Source of the DNA: Irpex lacteus
Taxonomy: Eukaryota; Basidiomycota; Agaricomycetes; Polyporales; Irpicaceae
Length of the DNA: 64,000 nucleotides
Assembly: GCA_001986395.2 (NCBI GenBank)
Contig: MQVO02000016.1
Span: 496,001 to 560,000, forward strand
Reading direction: 5' to 3'
Below are positions 58,612-64,000 of the stretch, piece after piece. A program made the position numbers and the translations under genes. Positions within the stretch are counted from its first letter, which is position 1; each line of letters begins with the position of its first letter. The notes below the pieces were generated by a model. The model did no database searches. It had not been told where the DNA came from and was given only the letters and a program-made list of their open reading frames with translations.

Positions 58612-60826
58612 ATGCCCGTCTCTCCACTCGCCCTGATCACTACAGTGATTGTAGCTGCAGTTGTCTATGTAAACCATAGGCGTAAATGGGCTCACAAACT
58701 CCGCGGCCATCGTCTGGCACCTGGCCCTCGAGGTTGGCCTATCATAGGCTCTCTATTTGACATACCGAACTGCGAGCAGCCATGGAAAGTATACCGTGAA
58801 TGGGCGCAGACATACGGTGAGCCGGGTTTCAACTTTCCTTTTCCATAGATCTCATCCGATCATTGCTGGATGTTGACACGACGTCTTAGGCGATGTCGTC
58901 TTCTACAAAGTCCTCAACACTCCTATGATGCTGGTTTCCTCGGCCGATATTATCCTTGAACTTACGGAAAGACGGTCCTCCATGTATTCGGACAAACCGC
59001 CTTTGGTCATCGACGAGCTGTGAGTACCTTCCCCTCGAGACGCATCGACCGTGCCTTCGAATGCGGACAAGTTCACTTCTTCATCTCACCCATTTCTTTC
59101 CCCGTTTATAGAACAGGATGGGACTTCAACCTTGCTACTATGCCATACGGCAATCATTGGCGTACTATACGGCGGATGTTTCATCAGCATTTCAACCAGA
59201 CAGTCACTCCCCGGTATCGAGAACTGCAAACGAGAGAAATACATGCGTTTCTACGGCGGTGCCTCGAGGTGCCAGTAGGAAAGCCTCTTGATCCATTGCA
59301 CATTCGTCTGTACGTCTCGATCTCAATCCTCAACAATAGTATCGCTCACATCCCGGACGACAGTACTCTGGCAGCCGTCATCATGGAAATAGTCTACGGC
59401 GTGCAAGTTCATAGCATGGATGATGACTATCTAAGGCTGGCCATAGAGTCGATGGATGCGTTTGCTTCGAGCCGAATGGCAGGCAAGTACTGGGTGGATT
59501 ACATCCCATTCTTGAAATACATCCCTTCGTGGGTTCCTGGTGCGAGCGCAGTCAAGTATGGCTCGCGATGGAGACCTGTAGTCGAGGAGATGGTGGATCG
59601 ACCTTTCGAGGCAATTAAGCAGCAGCTGAAGGACTCAGTGAGTAATTATCAGGTAAACTCTACCGAGACATGTACTGAGCGTTACGACCATTAGGCTCCG
59701 ACACCTTCGATGGCAGCGGAACTTATTACGGAGGTTGAAGGTGAGAAAGACCCTGCGAGACGGGCGGAAGAAGAGCTATGTGCGAAACAGGCCACTGGTA
59801 TTTCCTATGCAGGTACGACTATATACCCTCCACTGAATTACGACCCCGATCATTCTGACCTTACTATCCTTAAAGCTGGTGCAGATACCGTAATGTCCAG
59901 TTCAGCACAATGCACGACTTTTCGCTAATCCAACATACACAGACTTACTCTATCATCCAGACATTCTTCTGCTGCATGGCGGCATATCCCGAACTCCAAA
60001 AAAGGGCGAGGGAGGAGTTAGACGCAGTCGTCGGTCCTGACAGATTGCCAACATACGATGACTTCAACTCTCTCCCGTATATTCAAGCTATCTTCATGGA
60101 ATGCGCAAGGTGGCTCCCTGTCCTCCCTTTGAGTTTCCCCCGTCGCGCCATCACGGACGACTATTATGAAGGATATTTCATTCCCGAGGGTACTTTGATC
60201 ATGGCGGTGAGTGACGCGCTCATCTCTACATGAATCAACATGTTCTTACCAACAAACGAACTTCGAACGTAATTTATCAGAACGTTTGGTGAGCACTACT
60301 GCAGTCTATCATAAATTATAGCCCTTTTCTCTTATCCGCCGACGTATCTAGGCACATGCTTCGCGATCCTCAGGAATATCCAGAGCCAGAGCGGTTCAAT
60401 CCTGACCGATTCATCAAGGACGGTGCCATCAACCCCAAGGTTCGCGATCCCAATACTGTAGCCTTTGGTTTCGGACGTCGGTGAGTGCATAGACTCTTAT
60501 ATTTGAACATTCTTCTATCTCACTCGTATAAACAACTCTACCAGCATTTGTCCTGGAAGGCATCTGGCAAAAGATAACGCCGTCTGCACGATTGCATCTG
60601 TACTGCATGTGTTCGACATTCTTCCCGCCTTGGATGAAAATGGCAAGCAGCTCGATCCTTCTGTGCAACCGACCACTGGTCTGTTATCGTAAGTGCCGGA
60701 CGTTCTCTCGTGACGATTTTTGACCTGCAACTAATTCACATTCCTGATAGGTATCCCGATCGCCTCAACTACACTCTTAGGCCACGATCAGAAGCAGCGG
60801 AGAAACTCATCCGTGCTACTGCTTGA
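58612..60826 (+). CDS. Cytochrome P450 monooxygenase
   Basis: Eleven exons (58612-58816, 58890-59019, 59112-59309, 59364-59637, 59695-59812, 59876-59889, 59943-60206, 60281-60288, 60352-60480, 60545-60688, 60751-60826) give 519 residues, normal for a fungal microsomal P450. An N-terminal anchor (LITTVIVAAVVYV) leads into PGPRGWPIIGS; then NHWRTIRR (C-helix, heme propionate contact), I-helix AGADT (residues 309-313), ECAR as the ExxR motif (Glu 366), ERFNPDRF and the heme loop FGFGRRICPG with Cys 449 as thiolate ligand. All catalytic motifs are intact. Wording resembles the large agaricomycete clan that includes CYP5144 and the sterigmatocystin-type oxidoreductases; the substrate is unknown, and no biosynthetic cluster surrounds it. 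Exons of 14 and 8 nt carry part of AGADT and the codons before HMLRDP; both are needed for the motifs. Confidence 0.92.
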
Positions 60827-61077
60827 CCGTGCCAGTGATTAGACAGTCTGTGATCGGTATGGAAATGAATTTTCTTGTTCGAATATGTTTGGAATGTACG
60901 CCTGCGCGCGATTCCGAGTAGGCAAGATGGGCCACAGCAACTCTTGCCAGCGGCCTGAGGCCTCCTTATCAGTCGCTTCAGGCCAGCTAGCAGACAGCAT
61001 GGTAATAGTAGCCGTATATATAGTAATTACAGTTATTGAGCCACGCGTACGGGGACCTCATAATCTGGAAGCAGCGA

Positions 61078-61923
61078 TTAGACAAGCCCGTGAAACTCAG
61101 CAAACTCGTCATCGTCCTGCTCATGAATGCCGATTTCGACTACGCCTCTAATGATTTCGGCGATGTCGTGTCCGACGAGGTGCTTTACGAACGCATATCC
61201 CATGTCGGTACCTACAAGTAACAACCAAATCAACACTCAATGTCGTGGTGATCGGATGACCATACTCACCAGCAGTTACGCCCGAGGAAGTCCAAATGTT
61301 ACCATCGACTACCCATCGGGCTTTCCGAACCCATTCGATGTTGTGATCCTTGTATGTCTTCTACGAAGGCTCAGATGTGAGAAACTTAACCGCAGACGTT
61401 GAGTATGTTTAGAATACCTCGATTTTGAGAAGACCTGACTTGTTCGTAGTCGCGCGCCTTCCATTGAGCACATTTGCAGCGGCCAAAATCTCCGCTCCAG
61501 TGCAAATTGAGAGGACATATTTAGCTCCCGGCGCCTGCTTCTTCACAAACTCGATGAGAGATTTCGGTACAATCTCTGGGCTAGAGCTGAGACCTATGGG
61601 AAAAAGTGAGCTTAACTCAATGTAACAAGCATCATGATCGCCTTACCACCAGGAACGAGGACAATATCGAATTGCTTTCCCTCCTCCAGTACATCGTCAT
61701 ACGTCCGGTTGACAATAAGTTGCGGGCCAGACGTCGCGTCGATGGGGTCTCTCGTAGCCCCAAGGTAGGTTGGCTTGATGTAGGTGGAGACGTTGGCAGG
61801 GGTCAACCCGAGATCAACTGTTCGTTGGTTAAGGAAGCTGAAAAGCTCCACGGGACCTTGAAAATCCGTAGGGGCAACCAGTGAGTATAGACAGACGGCG
61901 AGAGAGAGCTCTGTGGGTGCCAT
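61078..61923 (-). CDS. DJ-1/PfpI-family protein
   Basis: Four exons (61923-61647, 61593-61418, 61360-61270, 61211-61078) give 225 residues. The fold is shown by FDIVLVPGG at the end of strand 3, the nucleophile elbow YVLSICTGAEILA with the conserved Cys, ARWVVDGNIWTSSGVTAGTDMG and the helix VKHLVGHDIAEIIRGVVE. DJ-1/PfpI proteins of this subgroup include isonitrile hydratases, GATase1-like transcription-factor domains and glyoxalases; no DNA-binding domain is present, so an enzyme or chaperone-like protein is likely. An N-terminal stretch before the fold (LSLAVCLYSLVAPTDFQGPVELF) is the normal first strand and helix, not a signal peptide. The second junction (GTATTC donor) is the least certain. 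Converges with the P450 gene. Confidence 0.82.
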
Positions 61924-64000
61924 AGTATCTGTGGGAGAATATTGTGAACCTATCTCAGGCTACTGAATGTATTTATACAATCGCTCCGTGTATCAATGTC
62001 ATACGAAACCGCAACGTCGATACTTTTCTCAATATGCGTTCGCTTCGTAAGATAAGTCGCAAGATGACATGTGGCAGTGGCAAGATCAATACTTTGAATC
62101 AGCAGTGATGGTAGAGCGAAGCATTACATGTATCGCAATGCACCAACCTGGCAAGACCTGGAGGCAACCTCGGGCTGTCGCGCGGTTAGCGTAGCTCGGC
62201 TTCGGCCTCGGACGTGATCATGATAATTCATCTAGTACGATGAACAATCCTGTGAGACACAAGTCACTGCAAAGTAGGGAATTGAGCACACTTGAACTTC
62301 CATAGCCGAGGTGGTCCTCCGTTGACTTTCTCAGCGAGTGTGTCTGCTCGGCTATCTTGGGGCCGCATGATAGCAATCGCCGCCTGACATATAGCAATCG
62401 CCGACGATGGCACCATGTCGAATTTCAGTGAACCATAATTGGCAGGGCCGTCTCAGTCGTTTACAGGAGCTCAGTCAGTCTCGTATGTTATTCTGGAGGG
62501 ACGACAGGATATACTAATGGTCGAGTGATGGCTATTAGCCTCGTCTAGTGACAAGTGCCCCCAGGCCACTGACCTATTGGCATCTTGATCATGGCTAGCT
62601 CTGGTATGCTACATCCGAGTCGATTGCGCTATCCCTATATCCATAGAATATTGACTCTTGAATGCGTTTCTAGTCTTTCAAGTTGAAGGCGCCGCGACTC
62701 ACATTGTCACTGTACTGTTTCAAGGAGAACCAAGTACTTGAATGATGTGAAGTTCAAGTTAAAGGGGCCTAAAATGCATCATTGGACATATCAAAGCCCA
62801 CTGTTCGAGCTTGGCAGGTCAGAAGATGCGTGTACACTGGCATAGCACTGGCAGATACTTACGCGTATACGAGACTCGGAGGCGGATGTTTGATGACAAG
62901 ACTTGACCGGATCATACGGCCCGCTCCAGTTCAGAAGCGCTTAAGTTCAAGTTGTCTTACACCGTTTCAAGTTGATACCACCACGATAGAATGAAGAAAC
63001 TTTTCTTCTACACGCTCGAAACAACTCGGATAGCTGTTTACTAGTACTTCCTAAGCACATAACCCAACGTAGTTCCTGAAGTTTGGAGTTGGGATAAACC
63101 AATAACTGGCCCGAACCTCCGACTCCCATTCCGTCAGATGCGCCCTGGATGGCATTGGGTCGACCAGTCTTGACTGCTTCGTGGTATGCCCGTCAAATTA
63201 TATATATATATATGTGAAGTTAATAACCCTCTCGTATAGAACTCAGCGATGGCGGAGGAATCGACTGCTTTCATCGGCGCAGATAGACGGTGCCGGTATG
63301 TAGCTGGAAATAGCGACCTTTGATGAGTTCTCGTTCCCCACGCGTCAGCGTATCATAACCGGCTGGCGTCGCGGCTGAATTCTGAGGGCTCGCTGGTTGT
63401 TTGCCATAACATGCGCCCGATATTTCTCGTCTTAAAAATGTGTACTGGCACCGCTATGCGTGTTCGAGATCATTGGTATGTGCACATGCCATATGTCATA
63501 TACACTACCGACAACCCTTCACAAAACTCCTCTCCCTCAGGCTATTCACAAAACTACATGTGGTCCGCACTCATCGAAGCTTTGTACACGTGTCACGGGA
63601 GTGCAACGTTCTCTGAGAAGCCGCAGCTCAAACGCCCATGATCCTCTTTGGCTATGTATCCGCAAAATGTAAGCTCAGAAAACTCTTCTGCACGCTTCTG
63701 TACAACCGCCCTGTCATTTTGTTTCTACATGATATGGAGCCGAAGGCACTTTCGACGCGTTCCCTGTACTTAACTCTCAAGCACGACGCCCGCGAAAACT
63801 TAAGGTTCGAGGGGCTGGAAACCACACCTGTTCATGATGGCGTGTAAATTAAAAAGGAACGAGTCAACGCCTACACCTCATGTTAACGGCTCTGCGCTGC
63901 TGTGGTGCATAAGACACCAGCCGTGCATTTGCTCAACCCTGCCCCACTCTGCCCCCATCTTCGAGGTACGCTCATCTGCTAGTTACATTTAAAAAACCTT
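61924..64000. other. Long gene-poor end of window
   Basis: 2.1 kb with no gene I can support. A small ATG frame at 63249 and the frames at 63411-63847 could be exons of a gene continuing past the window, but I see no conserved motif. A (TA)n tract lies at 63199-63213. Confidence 0.45.
63199..63213. repeat. TA dinucleotide microsatellite
   Basis: Uninterrupted TA repeat of about seven units in the gene-poor right end. Confidence 0.8.

Noticed and set aside
63249..63847. ATG frame MAEESTAF followed by possible introns and open frames to 63847
   Set aside because: Plausible splice sites exist but no conserved motif and no consistent frame; may be part of a gene beyond the window edge.
1..64000. 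Search for tRNA, rRNA, transposase, reverse transcriptase and viral genes
   Set aside because: No cloverleaf-like sequence, DDE or RT motifs, terminal repeats or viral hallmark proteins were seen by eye.

Overview
The window reads as nuclear DNA of a mushroom-forming basidiomycete (Agaricomycetes). Genes lie on both strands and are split by many 48-75 nt GT-AG introns. The families present fit: DUF6535 proteins and short F-box-like proteins are agaricomycete expansions, and the housekeeping genes (NSA2, YIP1, CSF1/BLTP1, RAD10/ERCC1, RPA43, PAM16, a NIPA-type transporter) are eukaryotic single-copy genes. All gene models below were spliced by hand from the sequence; where reading frame and family motifs agree across every junction the confidence is high.

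Layout. 0-3.3 kb: tandem pair of F-box-like paralogues. 3.9-6 kb: a five-exon membrane-anchored protein of unknown function. 7.8-11.5 kb: a large Ser/Pro-rich protein of unknown function. 11.9-14.9 kb: first DUF6535 membrane protein. 15.8-18.8 kb: NIPA-type Mg2+ transporter-like gene with 13 exons, one of them 6 nt. 19.6-20.2 kb: small unknown protein. 20.7-29.3 kb: an accessory island with a protein-kinase-like gene, a small beta-trefoil (lectin-like) gene, a divergent pair of proteins carrying a perforin/MACPF-like sequence signature, one of which ends in a coiled coil plus a beta-trefoil domain related to the small gene. 29.7-32.5 kb: second DUF6535 paralogue.

33-57.9 kb is a dense housekeeping block dominated by head-to-head pairs with short shared upstream regions: NSA2/YIP1, CSF1/NDUFAF8-like, DUF1746/PIP-box-like nuclear protein, RAD10/small unknown protein, RPA43/PAM16. 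The 3359-residue CSF1 (bridge-type lipid transfer protein) alone takes 11 kb. 58.6-61.9 kb holds a complete cytochrome P450 and a convergent DJ-1/PfpI-family gene. The last 2 kb hold no gene I can support.

The most interesting region is the 20.7-29.3 kb island: a candidate lectin plus pore-former module in which the same trefoil unit, with the same intron phases, occurs once alone and once fused. The assignment to the perforin-like fold rests on a short motif only and needs a profile search. No rRNA, tRNA, CRISPR array or intact transposon was recognised.
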